Assembly: GCF_024166365.1 (NCBI RefSeq)
Contig: NC_064825.1
Coordinates: 106,220,480 to 106,284,479, forward strand
Length of the DNA: 64,000 bases
Reading direction: 5' to 3'
Origin: Elephas maximus indicus
Taxonomy: Eukaryota; Chordata; Mammalia; Proboscidea; Elephantidae
Shown here: one piece after another, positions 22,217-35,035 of the stretch
Layout: every line of letters starts with the position of its first letter
Position numbering within the stretch: the first letter of the stretch is position 1
Position numbers and translations under genes: made by a program
The notes under the pieces: generated by a model
Seen by the model: only the letters and a program-made list of their open reading frames with translations
What the model was told of the DNA's origin: nothing
Database searches by the model: none

Positions 22217-23180
22217 ATGGCTCATGAGAATTTTACAGAGGTTATTGAGTTTATCCTACTGGGACTGACAGAGCGTTTGGACCTGAAAGTGGTCCTTTTC
22301 ATGTTGTTCCTGCTGATTTACATCATTTCTTTGGTGGGGAACCTGGGAATGCTCTTTCTAATCCAAATCACCCCCAAGCTCCACACACCCATGTACCATT
22401 TCCTTAGCTGTCTGTCACTTGTAGATGCCTGCTACTCATCAGTCTTTGCACCCAAAACCTGCTGAACTTCTTTGTTGAACAGGAGACAAGCTCATATTCT
22501 GCACGCATTGTGCAATATTTTTTATTTGTGTCACTCAACACCACTGAGGGCTTCTTGCTGGCAGCAATGGCTTACGATCGCTATGTGGCCATTGTATACC
22601 CTCTAATTTATACAGTGACCATGACTAAAATAGTGTGTGTTGTGTTGGTCATAGGATCATGTGTGGGAGGTTTAATGAACTCGTTAACACACACAATTGG
22701 CCCGCTGAAACTCTCTTTCTGTAGGCCAAATGTCATCAGTCACTTCTTCTGTGACCTTCCTCCCCTGTTGAAGCTGTCCTGTTCTGACACATCCATGAAT
22801 GAATTGTTGCTTTTAATCTTCCCTGGTGTGATTGCCATGATCACTTTCTTGACTGTGATCATCTCCTACATCTTCATTGTTGCTGCCATCCTGAGGATCC
22901 GCTCAACGGCCGGTAGACACAAAGCCTTCTCCACCTGTGCTTCACATCTGACAGCTGTGACTTTATCCTATGGTTCTATAAGCTTTAGTTACATTCAGCC
23001 AAGCTCCTAATATTCCCTAGAACAGGAAAAGATGGTGTCTGTATTTTTACATTGATGATTCCCATGTTAAACCCATTGATTTACAGCCTAAGGAACAAGG
23101 AAGTAAAGGATGCTGTGAAGAGGGCAATAGAAATGAAACATTTCCCCTGTTACTTTCATGCCACACATTTCTCGAAATAG
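22217..23180 (+). pseudogene. Odorant receptor pseudogene, OR5J2-like
   Basis: It starts [18 protein letters not shown] and follows the human OR5J2 protein closely. Shared motifs are LHTPMY in helix 2, [13 protein letters not shown], '[27 protein letters not shown]' (split across 22718-22805) and [13 protein letters not shown]. The end is AIEMKHF.C, the OR5J2 terminus. Breaks are visible. The first frame stops at 22465 after 'FAPK', where MLVNF should follow. A second frame resumes at 22510. A nonsense codon stands at 23008-23010, where CAA of 'SSQYS' is TAA. A further frame change lies near 23045. The normal stop after '..KHFPC' is lost, and the next one is at 23178. It is a paralogue of the gene at 4319, on the same strand about 17 kb away. 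It is not expected to make a receptor. Confidence 0.92.
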
Positions 23181-24042
23181 GATACAGATATGTGTTCTGT
23201 CTAATGATATCTATACGAATTTATTAAAAGTTCATGACGGAAAAACTTGGAGTTTATTCAATTGAATCCATTTGCTTTAGAAAGGAAGAGAAAATCGGAG
23301 AGGTGTAACCTGTCATAGGACACATGACTGGTTATTGCAGCAACTAACTCAAAATCAGACTGGAGACATAGGCCAGATAACTCTGGATAATCCCTAACAG
23401 ATCCAGTCCCCTCCCTCCACACATGTAATTGATTACTGTTCAACATCAACACTTGGAGAAATCAGGATTTAGCAGAAATTTACCTTATGTAGATTTTATC
23501 TCAGACCCTAGGGAATCTTTAGGAAATATGTGTTAAATTTTTCTTTCATGTCTGTTAAGTTGGATTTGCGATTTTGAAATGGGCCTTGCTGACCTTGAAA
23601 AGAAGTCATCGGCACCGTATGAACTGCTCGTAGTCATATTTGCATCAAGAACATTTGTTACTTATTAAGAAAACCAGGAGCCAATGCAGTGAATTTACAT
23701 TCCTAAGATTTCATTTTTTGTCCTGTGCGTGAATTCATAGTGATTAGAGTGATCCCAGCTTTGATGGATATTTTCATTTGTCCTTGGTCGGATGTGACAT
23801 GTGGACAAACACTGACTCCCCAAATCATGGACATCTAAGGATCATACAACCCTCCCATCCAAACCCTAATCTGATATAGAATAAACTCTTAAAAGTCCTT
23901 AACTCATGCTTGTCTACCCTCTCCTCCAAAATCAACACTCTCTTATTTGATGAATTAAATAAGCACATGTTGTTTCTCATTTTAAACAAGAAATACATCT
24001 CTTCGTAAGGCTTAAATAGTTTCATCTTAGATATGTCTTATG
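23181..24042. other. Gene-free stretch 3' of the pseudogene
   Basis: No repeat family or ORF that I can support. Composition is ordinary AT-rich. Confidence 0.4.
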
Positions 24043-24207
24043 AGGAAACCCTGGTGGTATAGCGGTTAAGTGCTACAGCTGCTAAAAAAAAGGTCGGCAG
24101 TTCAAATCCACCAGGCGCTCCTTGGAAACTCTGTGGGGCAGTTCTACTGTACTCTACAAGGTTGCTGTCAGCCAGAATCGATTCAACGGCAATCGGTTTG
24201 GTTTTTT
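24043..24207 (+). mobile_element. AfroSINE
   Basis: Full modules from 'aggaaaccctggtggtatag' through 'gttcaaatccaccaggcgct' to 'cagaatcgattcaacggcaa' and a short T-rich tail. Confidence 0.88.
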
Positions 24208-24209
24208 GG

Positions 24210-25755
24210 ATGCCTTATGAAGTCTCAGAACTTAGATCTTTTCACTCTTCATAAAGTTCTCAGATGTTTTTGCCAGAATACCCTACTGAGTGCAGTTTTT
24301 CTCAGGCTATCTCCAGTCTTTTCAGTTATGCTTCATGCAATATCATTTCAAATTTCATCATCGTCTTCATTCCTTAGTTTGTCAATGTGGAAAGATTACA
24401 TGGAATAAATGGTAAAAGAAACACAGGTTTTTATATCAGTGAATTGTTTTAAAATTATTGTTCTACCAATTCTTACAGTGTAAACTTGGAGAAACTCTTT
24501 AAATATTTCAGGGCAACTCTAATGTGAGTCATGAGCATGAAAATACTTAACTAAATCAATCTCATGATAACTAGAGATAATACCTGGAACATATGTATCT
24601 GGAACATAGTATAGGCATTTAATAAATAGAAACCTTTGCGACTAGGACTCTCTTAACTTTCAGTTTTCAGGAAGAAAGATATACTCCATTAAAAAAAATA
24701 TATATGTATTATTATAAGATTTTTAGTATTTCTTTCCTTTTAAATCATTGCAAATTTTTTCCACTTGTTCTTGTACAGTTTTCTTTATTGGTCTGATTTC
24801 ATTTTACCTATCTTTGTGGAGGCGGAATCGACTCGACAGCACTGGGTGTTTGGGTAACTTTGTGCTTTATAATACTTATTCTTTCATTCTTTTTGTTGTA
24901 GATTTAGTCTATCATTTTACCCTGTATTTATCTCTTTTATACTTTCATTCCATTTTCCAAATATCAGCCTTCTCAATATTTCTAAACATTTCTTTCTACA
25001 TCTGGAAAGTATATTAAAAAATGTTGAACGTGATAATTATATTAGTATCTTAATTGATTAAATTTGTAATAATTTTTTAAAAACATTGTAGACTTTTAAT
25101 ATACATGTTTTTTCAAAAAATTATTACAAATAATAATGTATATAGAAAGGTATTCAATCACCAAATTTTGAATTCAAATACGTTTGGATTTAAACAAATT
25201 TAAAATAGAAATATACATAATATATAATTACACCATAAAATTGTATAAATTATAATTATAAACACTAATGGAGTTAATTTTAAATATTCAGTTTTTCATT
25301 ATATAGCCTCACATAGATAAGAAAAATATCCACAATGGTTTTCCTTTAATACTGAGAAAAATTCAAACATGTACGCTTTGGATAGAAAATGTTGGGGCCT
25401 TACTTTTCCCAGGCTTATATATTTTTTTATATTTAGCTGCTTTAATGGTATGAAATATGCTGAATCTGAAATTGACTGTTCACATAATCAATGGAGATTC
25501 CATCCTCCAAATGTCCTGAACCAAATATAAAACAATAATCAGGAAACATAATCAAAAACTCCCGGGTTTCCTCTCAACGCCAGGTAGGTGTCATGTTTAC
25601 GTGTTCTACCAAAGCAATTACAAATACCTTCTCTGGTTTTCAAAAGCATCAGCTCTCAGTATATGCTGTGAAGAGAGTATGAAGAAAAATCGACGAGTTC
25701 ATTGTCAAAGTCAAGTTGTTTTCTTGAAATATTGTGCAGACGTATTTCTTATTTC
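24210..25755. other. Gene-free AT-rich stretch with SINE-tail scrap
   Basis: Strongly AT-rich, especially 25000-25350. A 35-base scrap at 24819-24853 ('ggcggaatcgactcgacagc') matches the AfroSINE/RTE tail. No gene is visible. Confidence 0.45.
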
Positions 25756-25764
25756 CCTCAGGAT

Positions 25765-28700
25765 GATGTTGTTAGGTGCCTTCTAGTAAGTTCCGACTCA
25801 TAGCAACCCTATGTACCCGAGAAGGAAACTGCCTCGTCCTGTGCCATCGTCACAATTATTGCTATGTTTGAGCCCGTCATTGCAGCCATTGTGTCAACCC
25901 ATCTCAGTGAGGGTCTTCGTCTTTTGCACTGACCATCTACTTTAACAAACATGATATCCTTCTCCAGGGACTGGTTCCTTCTGATAACATAACAAAAGTA
26001 CATGAAATGAAATCTTTCCTTCCTCACTTCTAAGGAGCATTCTTATTGTACTTCTTTGAAGACAAATTTGTTCATTCTTCTGACAGTCCATGAAGTATTC
26101 AATATTCTTTGCCAAAAGCATAATTCAAAGACATTAATTCTCTTTCAATCTTCCTTATTCATTGTCCAGCTTTCACATGTATATGAGGCGATTGGAAATA
26201 TCTCAGCTTGGATCAGGCACATCTTCATCCCCAAAGTGACACCTTTGCTTTTTAACACTTTAAAAAGACCTTTTGCAGCAGATTTGTCCAATGCAATGCA
26301 TCCTTTGTTTTCTTGACTACTGCTTCCATGGGCATTGATCGTGGATCCAAGTAAAATGAAACCCTTGACAAGGTCAATCGTTTCTCCATTGATCATGATG
26401 TTGCTTACTGGTCCAGTTGTGAGGATTTTTGTAGTTCTTTAATTGGAGGTGCAATTCACACTACAGGCTGTAGCCTTTAATATTCTTTAGTAAGTGCTTC
26501 AAGTGATCTTCACTTTCAGCAAGCAAGGTGGTGTCATATGCACATCTCAAGTTGTTAATAAGTCTTCCTTCTTTTTTAAAAATTTATTTATTTTTTGTAT
26601 TGTACTTTAGGTGAAGGTTTACAGAACAAACTCATTTCTTATCAAACAGTACACGCATTGTTGTATGACCTTGGCTAACAACCCCACGACATGTCAACAC
26701 CCTCCCTTCTCAACCCTGGGTTCCCTATTACAAGCTTTCCTCTGCCCTCCTGCCTTCCAGTCCGTGTCCCAGGGCTGGTATGCCCCTTTAGTCTTGTTTT
26801 GTTCCATGGGCCTGTACAATCTTTTGCTGAAGGGTGAACCTCCAGATTGGCCTCATTACTGAGCTGAAGGGGTGTCCAGTGGCCATATTCTCAGGGTTTC
26901 TCCAGTCTCTGTCAGGGCAGCAAGTCTGGTCTTTCTTTTTCAGTTAGAATTTTGTTCTACATTTTCCACCAGCTCTGTCTGGTGCCGTCTATTGTGATCC
27001 CTGTCAGAGCAGTCAGTGGTGGTAGCCGGGGACCATCTCCTTGTACTGGACTCAGTCGGTGGAGGTCATGGGAGATGTGGTGCATAAGAACTTTGGACTA
27101 ATCTTTCTCTTGTATCTTTAGTTTTCTTCATTATTCCTTGCTCCCAAGGGGGTGAGACCTGTGAAGTATGCTAGATGGCCACTCATAGGCTTTTAAAACC
27201 CCAGACACTACTCACTAAAGTAGAATGTAGGACACATTCTTTGTAAACTATGTTATGCCAATTGAGCAAATATTCCCTGAGATCATGGTCCTCACAACCC
27301 TCAGCTGAACAATTCGGTTCCTCAGGGAGTTTGGATATGTCTGTGGAGCTACGATGACCTTGCCTTGTACAGGTTGTGCTGGCTTCCCCAGTATTGTGTA
27401 ATGTCTTACCCTTCAAGGAAGTTTCCATTTATCTATGGTCTATCAAGTGTTTTTCCATCTCCACCCGTCCCCTTCCTTGTAATCATCAAAGATTGTTTCT
27501 TTTTTATGTAAACTTTTCATGAGTATTTAAGGTAGTGGTCTCCTACAACATTTGTCCTTTTTTGATTGACTTATTTCTCTCAGCATAAAGTCCTCCAGAT
27601 TCATCCATGTTATGAGATGCTTCACAGATTCATCATTGTTCTTTATCGTTGCATAATATACTCCATTAATTGTACCTACCACAGTTTGTTTATCCATTTA
27701 TCTGTTGATGGGCATCTAGGTTGTTTCCATCTTTTTGCTATTGTGAACAATTCTGCAGTGAATATGGGTGTGCCTTTGTCTCTTTGTGTGATGACTATTT
27801 CTCTAGGATATATTCCTAGGAGTGGGATTGCTGGATCATATGGTATTTCTATTTCTAGGTTTCTAAGGAAGCTCCACATCGTTTTCCAAAATGGTTGCAT
27901 CATTTTGCATTCTCACCAGCAGTGCATAAGGGTTCTAATTTCCCTGAAGCCTCTCCAACATCTGTTATTTCCTGTTTTATTGATTTGTGACAGTACTTCT
28001 GGAGTGAGATGGTATTTCATTGTGGTTTTGGTTTGCATTTTTCTAATGGCTAGAAATTGTAAGCATTTCCTCATGTGTCTGTTGGCTGTTTGAATATCTT
28101 CTTTGGTGAAGTGTCTGTTCATTGCCTTTGCCCATTTTTTAATTGGATTGTCTTTTTGTTGAAGAGGTGTTGAATTTTCTTATAGATTTTAGAGATTAGA
28201 CCTTTGTCTGATTTGTAATAGCCATCTTTTTTTTCCCCCTAGTCCGTAAGTTTCCTTTTCACTATTTAGGTGAAGTCTTTTGATGAGCATAAGTGTTTAA
28301 TTTTTAGAAGACCCCAGTTATCCTTAATTCTGATGCCAAATTCTTCTTCATACGGTCCAGCTTCTCAGACTATTGGCTCAGCATACAGGCTGAATAAGCA
28401 TGGAGAAAGGATACAACTCTGACACATACCTTTCGTGATTATAAAACAAGCACTATCCCCTTGTTCCATTCAAACAACTGCCTTTTTGTCTACATACGGT
28501 TTCCACATGAGTACAATGAAGTGTTCTGGAATTCCCTCTATTCCCAATGTCATCCTTAATTTGTTATGATCCACATAGTTCAATGTCTTTGCATATTCAT
28601 TAAAACACAGGCAAACATGTTTCTGGTATTCTCTACTTTCAGCCAGGATCCATTTGATATCAGAAATTTTATCCCTCATTCCATGTTCTCTTCTGGATCT

Positions 28701-30410
28701 GGTTTGAGTTTCTGACAATTCCCTGTCAATATGCTGCTGCATCCACTTTTGAATGATCCTCAGCTAAATTACTTGCATGTGATATTAACGATATTGCTCT
28801 ATAATTTCTTAATTCTGTTAAATCAATTTTCTTTGAAACAGGGACAAATATGGATCTCTTCCATTCTGTCAGCCAGGTAGCTGTTTCCCAATTTTCTTTG
28901 CATAGATGAGAGAGTGTCTCCAGTGCTTCATCTGTCTGTTGAAACATCTTAATTGACATACCATCACTTCCTGGAGACTAGTTTTTCACCACTGCCTTCA
29001 GTGCAGCTTGGATTTACTCCTTCAATACCATCCATTCCTAGTCATATGCTACCACCTGAAATGGCAGAACATTGACCAATTCTTTTCAGTAGAGTGACTC
29101 TGTATATCCTTGCCATCTTCTTTTTTATGTTTCCCTTGTTATTCGAATTTTGCCCATTGGTCCTTCAGTATTGCAACTAGAGGCTTGAGGGATTTCTTCA
29201 GTTCTTTAAGCTTGAGAAATGCCAACTGTTTTCTTTCCTTTTGATTTTTTTAACTCCAGGTGTGTGCACATATTTTTATAATACTTTGTCTTCTTTAGCC
29301 ACCCTTTGAAACATTCTGCTCAGCTTTTTTACTTTGTCATTTCTTCCATTCACTTTAGCTACTAAGTTAAAGAGCAAGTTTCAACGTGTCTCCTGACATC
29401 CATTTTGGTCTTTTCTTTCTTTTCCATCTTTCCATGGCCTTTCACTTTCTTCATGTATGATGTCCTTGATGTCATCTCACAAGTTGTCTGGTCTTCTGTC
29501 ATTAGTGTTCAATTCATAAATTCTATTCTTGAGATGGTTTGTAAATTCACATGGCTTATACTCGAGGTCATATTTTGGCTATTGTGGACTTGTTTTAATT
29601 TTCTTCAGTTATTCAACTTGAACTAGTATGTGAGCAAATTATGCTCTGTTCCACAGTTGGCACCTGGCCTTATTCTGACTGATGTTATTGAGCTTTTCCA
29701 TTTTCTCCTTCTGCAGATATAGTCAATTTCAGTCATGTGCATTCCATTTCATGAGGTCCGTGTGCATAGTCACAGTTTACGTATTGAAAAAAGGTATTTG
29801 CAATGAATAAGTCATTTGTCTTGCAAAATTTTATCATGTGATCTCTGGCATCCTTTCTATCAATAAAGTCATATTTTCCAACAGCTGTCCTTCTTTGTTT
29901 CTGACTTCCTCATTGCAATCACTAGTAATTATCTATGCGTCTCGACTGTATGTTTGATCAACTTCAGACTGCAGAAATTGAGAACAATTTTCAATTTCTT
30001 CAACTGTGGCATTAGCGATTGCTGGATAAATTTGAGCAATAATTATATCAACTGATTTTCATTGGAAGTTTATACATGTTATCCCATCACTGACAGGGTT
30101 CTGCTTCAGGATAGATGTTGAAATGTTCTTTTTTGCCAATGAACGTGGCACTGTTCTTCTTTCACTTGTCATTCCCAGCATAGTAGACTATATGATTGTC
30201 TTATTCACAATGGTCAATACCATTTTTTTTTAAAGTAGATCACCAGGTCCTTCGTCTTAGTCTGTCTTAATCTGAAAGCTTCCCTGAAAACTGTCCACCG
30301 TGAGTGACCCTGCTGTTATTTGAAAAAGTGGTGGCATACCTTCCAGCACGACAGTAGCACACAAACCACCACAATATGAAAAACTTACAGACAAATGGTG
30401 GCATTTTCTT
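25765..30410 (-). mobile_element. RTE LINE, antisense, split by an L1
   Basis: Two blocks, 25765-26574 and 28340-30410, align collinearly with the RTE at 15490-19345. The first block holds the 3' end and the end of RT; the second holds the rest of RT, the endonuclease and part of the 5' leader. The RT catalytic box near 26530 is decayed. The minus-strand peptides at 26145-26396, 28470-28742 and 28726-28959 are RT and C-terminal pieces. Many frame breaks show it is long dead. Confidence 0.83.
26575..28335 (-). mobile_element. L1 copy, 5'-truncated, inserted into the RTE
   Basis: On the minus strand it reads ORF2 C-terminus (28335 to about 27480), then the L1 3' UTR ending near 26585 at 'tttttgtattgtactttagg'. 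The RTE text stops at 'gtcttcctt' before it and resumes after it, so this L1 is the younger insertion. The minus-strand peptide at 27676-27903 ('[17 protein letters not shown]') is ORF2. Confidence 0.85.
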
Positions 30411-30797
30411 TTAACGGATGTTTTTCCCTACAAAATGCGAGGATCTGGTCTTGTGTTCTGTAATCTGGAATATACTGTTACATAAGAGTCATCCACTAAA
30501 TTCTCTCTGTTAAACAAATGTTTCTACTAGGGCCTTTCAGGGGGATTTTAGTTTCTCCATGGCATATACGTGGTACATAATAACAATTTATATGCCCTGC
30601 TGAGAGTTTGATATAATGAAAGCCTTGTATCAGGCTAACTTTTCACGGTTTTGAGAATTACATTTACAGTAGATTAATATTACAGACTATTAAAGTCATA
30701 CAGTGTTCTAAAGGTGTTAGTAGATTGAATTCATACTTTCAAGCTCTATATTTGTTTTTTTCTTTCTCTCTGTAGCTCTCTCATAGGGGATCTACAC
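30411..30797. other. Unassigned stretch ending in a pyrimidine tract
   Basis: No named repeat. It ends with 'tttgtttttttctttctctc' and TGTAG at 30771-30775, a strong splice-acceptor shape just ahead of the OR-like relic. Confidence 0.4.
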
Positions 30798-30854
30798 ATG
30801 GCAGACAGAAATGTCAATGGAATCACTGAATCCATCCTCCTGAAAGTCTTATAA
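30798..30854 (+). pseudogene. Odorant receptor N-terminal relic
   Basis: The ATG opens 18 codons that read MADRNVNGITESILLKVL and then stop. This fits the OR N-terminal consensus MA..N.T.VTEFILLGL at most positions. A pyrimidine tract and AG acceptor 23 bases upstream match the normal OR gene layout. No helix 1 or later OR sequence follows, so the rest is deleted or replaced. It sits between OR5J and OR8H, where I recall human having OR8J and OR8K genes, so it may be the stub of one of those. The match is short and could be chance. Confidence 0.45.
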
Positions 30855-30959
30855 TCATAAACTAAAATTTAAATCTATATTGGATCTACCAAAGTATCCA
30901 TTGCAGAGCATTATATATGTAGTGTTTTTACATTTTGACTAATTAAGTTACAACCTAAT

Positions 30960-31110
30960 GATAATATGTGCATATACAACTTCCCAGTTAATTTCATTTT
31001 ATTTTTTGTTTCAAAAGATCCCTAACAATGGAATTATTAGGTAAAACATATATAAACATTTTAATAAGATACTTTGCCAAATTGTTTCCCAAAAAGCATT
31101 TATTTAAAAA
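30960..31110 (-). mobile_element. Old L1 ORF2 scrap, antisense
   Basis: 'caatggaattattaggtaaa' and 'gccaaattgtttcccaaaaa' match the mirrored 'gggattgctgg' and 'gccaaactgttttccaaa' stretch of ORF2 in ancient L1s. It is very degraded. Confidence 0.45.
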
Positions 31111-33734
31111 AAAAAAAAAACTAATTCTTTGATAAAGGCAATTATTACATTTATTTGAAAATTTACTTATAATATCCTAATAAGAAGAAATAAATAATGA
31201 ATATGTTGTATAATAACATCTCAACAAAAGAGGGGAAAAAATCAAAACCAACAATGTGAAAATTAATGAAAATACGATGAGTAATCTTGCTCTTCTTTCA
31301 CCAAATTATTAGCTAATTGCATGAAAACGTTTAGGGAATTAGACTTTGAGAATAAGATCATCAGACCAAATTCAGTATTAGAACCACGCTGATAGAATCA
31401 GATTGGATTAAGTTCAGGGGACAGAATCCAAGGGAATGGACTTTCTAAAATACTGTACAATTAGAGACATTGTTTAGAGATCTTGTTAAAAAACAGGAGA
31501 TATTCATATAATATTTCTTACTTGAGTTACAAATTATTAGGGTAAATTTCCCTAGTGGTTTTAGCCTGAAATCTGAGCAACAATTAAGTACTGAGAATCT
31601 ACTATGTGGAAACCTATTAAAAAATCATGTTCAGCCACAAATACCAACTTCTGAGATCTAGAAAGACCTTCTGTTACGAAGACAGTTTCTCCAGCAATCC
31701 CCAACCTTGTGGGAAAGCCTGACCAAGGAAAGCATTCCCTAAGGTGTGCTCTTAAACTGTGCGATCACCTGGTCACTCAGAATATTTTCACGATTTTTTA
31801 ATTGACCCAATCATTTAATCTAACTTTAAGCATGTAAGTGAATGTGATCTATTTCTTTAGATCCATAGCCAACCTAAAGTGATTTTTTTTTATTGCTAAC
31901 AAAAGCTTCTGTTAACAGTTTAATGCTGCCGAAAAAAAAGAGAAACTTTATTAATAGAGATATAATTTATAGGATATGTCTGTGTTTGATTTAATACACG
32001 GTTGTTCAGCCACACTGAATTAATATGTGTAGCCATAAATAGGCTATATTTATCATGTTCCAATTTGTTAAAGTTCTTTTATAGAGAAAAGCCAGAAAGA
32101 TGATAAAATTATACCCTGTGGAGAAGCATGTTTTCATAAAAACTGAATTAAAAAAAAAAAAAAAAACGAATAGCAACTAGTAATAAGAAATCTTCCCTTA
32201 TCCTGTGGCTAACCTGTTCCTGTTTTTCCACACCCAATTCAGGTCATGGTGCTGCCTCCCATAAAACTCAACCTCCTTCCTTCCCAAGCCTCAGAACTCA
32301 GGCATCTTTTAGCCTTATCACCTGCCCAGACTGATGACTATAACATCCTGAAGAGTTGATTTGTGGGAAAGAGATAAAATAATCTTTTCATTTGCTATTT
32401 AGTATTAGAGGATATCAAGGGTAAAACATTCTATCTCATTAACACCCAGAGAAGGGAGAATATTCTCTATTTATACTTTTTCCCATTTCTGTGGGTATTC
32501 ACAGAAAATAGTTATGGGTTTTAATTGCCATGAACATTCATTCACTCCTACTTGATATAACTTCTATTAGCTTATACAAAAGGGCATTGTTTTCTCCTCT
32601 TTCTATTGTCTTAGACACCTCCTGGATTTTATTCTGTGTGTATAAACTTACAATCTTTTGTACATTTGCCATGCCTTTTTATGTCTCTCTCATTAAAGAA
32701 TAGATTACATATCTGTTTATCAGTTCAATGAATATACCCTCAATGCAAGACACTATTTATGGCATTAAAGACCTCTAGAAGGAAGCATGAATTGTTCCCT
32801 CATGAAACTTGACCTTTACTGGGTTAACATTTGGGTTAGTCTGAGGGGCAATCTTCAGGGTACTGCTAAATCAAGATAATAATCTCCATTATTAATTTAC
32901 AAATTATATCTTGTTTATATTTTTGAACTGTGACCATGGAAAGCAAAGTGAATCTAAGTCTAAATGTTCCATGGAGAAAAAGCAATAATTTGCTGGCAAG
33001 TAGCAGTTTTTTTTCCCTGTTAATAAAATGAAATCATAAATAGGGAATCAAAAGGTATGTATAACCCGGAAATAAGCTCAACTTAAAAAAAAAAAATAAT
33101 GGAGGTGAAGGGACATTTGTGTATGTTTCTTAATGGCAACCAGTTTTCTTCTTTTGGGAGACTGATAATGGGAACATCACAGGAATATAATAGGATAAAG
33201 ATGGTCTGGATTCTGATATAGCTCTGTCCTTGACTTTCGGTACATTTCGCCTAGCTACAAAAAAGCCATAAAAAAGAACCAAGACACTAGGGTTTGTATA
33301 ATACAAACTAGAGTTTGTATGATATTCCCCTTTATCATTCAGAGACAGAGGAAAAAAGCAAAGTTCCTGCTAGTGTAACTGGCATGTGGTTTCAAATTGT
33401 GGATGTAGCAATGATCCAAGACATGACTGATGGACAAGTCTCAAAGCCAGAGAACAGAAAAACAGGACTCATGTGGGGGAGAAAGGAAAAGTGAGGAAAA
33501 CAAGTGTACTTGGAAAGAAAACATGTTCTGAAGGTTGAAGCCATGAGAAATAGATGTTTTTCAAGTTTATACCATGTTAGTACTAGATCCTCGAGGAAGA
33601 AATCAAAGTCGTAAGTATAGGAAGTAGATTTTTTAAATCTAAGTAAAACTCTAACTTGCCGCTTTTATAATTGGCAATGCAAACATTCTTTCTATAGCCA
33701 GAGGGCATGGGGAATACTGTGCTAAATAACCAGT

Positions 33735-33905
33735 AACCCTATATGCGTCAAAGTAGAACTGGGCTTCACAAGGTTTTCAATGTTTGATTTTTCAGAGGTA
33801 GATCACCGGGCTTTTCTTCTGAAGTGCATCTGGGTGAAATTGAACCTCTAACCTTTCAGTTAGTAGCTGAGCACGTTAACCATTCTCACCCAAGCTCTTG
33901 ATAAA
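33735..33905 (-). mobile_element. Older AfroSINE, antisense, shared by both arms
   Basis: The mirror of 1630-1795, with modules 'gtagatcaccgggcttttct' and 'gaacctctaacctttcagtt'. Its presence at the paired position of both arms dates it before the duplication. Confidence 0.75.
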
Positions 33906-34016
33906 AAAAAAAAAAATACTAATAGTTAATATTTATTGAGTGCAATTATTTTTACTTATAAACAATATAATGGTATTAAAAATTATTATTATCTATAAAA
34001 ATATTATCTATAGTTT

Positions 34017-34130
34017 AACCAAAACCAAACCCATTGCTGTCAAGTCAATTCCAACTCATAGCAACCCTATAGGACAGAGTAGAAGTGTCCCATAGGGTTT
34101 CCAAGGAGCACCTGGTAGATTTGAACTGCA
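34017..34130 (-). mobile_element. AfroSINE, antisense, private to the right arm
   Basis: Begins with 'aaccaaaaccaaacccattg', then the tail complement 'gtcaattccaactcatagca', and breaks off within the tRNA-like head. The paired position in the left arm (near 1365) has no SINE, so it inserted after the duplication. Confidence 0.85.
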
Positions 34131-34139
34131 AATCTATAG

Positions 34140-34262
34140 ATCTAAGGAAATTGAGGCACTGAGAGGTTAAATAGCTTAACCAGTGCCATGTAGCTATTAG
34201 TAGAGGAGCTGGGATTCAAACTCAGGCAGTCTGGATCCAGACGTCATGCTTTTGGTCCCTCT
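34140..34262 (-). repeat. MIR fragment, antisense, shared by both arms
   Basis: The mirror of 1245-1375: 'aaattgaggcactgagaggt', 'ttaaccagtgccatgtagct' and 'tctggatccagac' in order. Confidence 0.75.
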
Positions 34263-34865
34263 GCCATATACACATTCTTATATTTTATCCAGTTTCTCTC
34301 AAGTACTTGCCAACAGCTTATGTCCAGTTCTCTAGCACCAAACCAAGTCCAATGGGGTCAGGCGTATTTGCCACACATTCTCCCCACAAGTCTCTATCAA
34401 TCATTTCGTTGTACTCAAGGCTGCAAAATGGAAGTGTTTTTAAGAAAACGTATTTCAGGAAGATCATATCTCATTGCTTTTAATTGTCATTTTGTTATTT
34501 CTTAGATTTCTTGGTTTTCTGAGAATGTTGGCACTATAATTAAAGGGCAGTATTTTTCCCACAAAATCAAACAATTCCACATGTCTTTACTCAGTTTGTA
34601 GTAATATTTCTAGCAACTATTTTTGTTTGTTGAACTCATAATACAAAACAGTAAATAGAAATGCTATTGAGGGTCAAAGTAAGATTTGTTCCTATGCTGT
34701 TAGAGTTTGAACTAGAACACAGATCACTCTGTCACTAAACACAGGAATTTTGCTACCACTTAGTGCTGCCTTCCAGATAAGTCTCCTTTAACATATTGAT
34801 AAGCGTGCATATTCTCTTAGGAGCATAAAGACAAGAAACAAAATTTTAAAACCTAATGACGTTCT

Positions 34866-35035
34866 CAGGCCCAGTGGTTAAGAGCCACAGTGTCCTACTG
34901 CTGCAAACCAAAAAGATTGACGGTTCAAACCCACCAACCACTCCTTGGAAACCCACTGGAGCAGTTCTACTCTGTCCTGTAGGGTCGCTATGAGTCGGAA
35001 ATGACTTGATGGCAATGTTTTGTTTGTTTGTTTTA
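34866..35035 (+). mobile_element. AfroSINE, shared by both arms
   Basis: A sense copy ending 'gggtcgctatgagtcgga' and a (gttt)n tail. It pairs with the antisense copy at 447-633. Confidence 0.88.

Noticed and set aside
27566-28093. 175-residue plus-strand frame
   Set aside because: It is the antisense of L1 ORF2 inside the RTE. Similar frames recur at each antisense L1.
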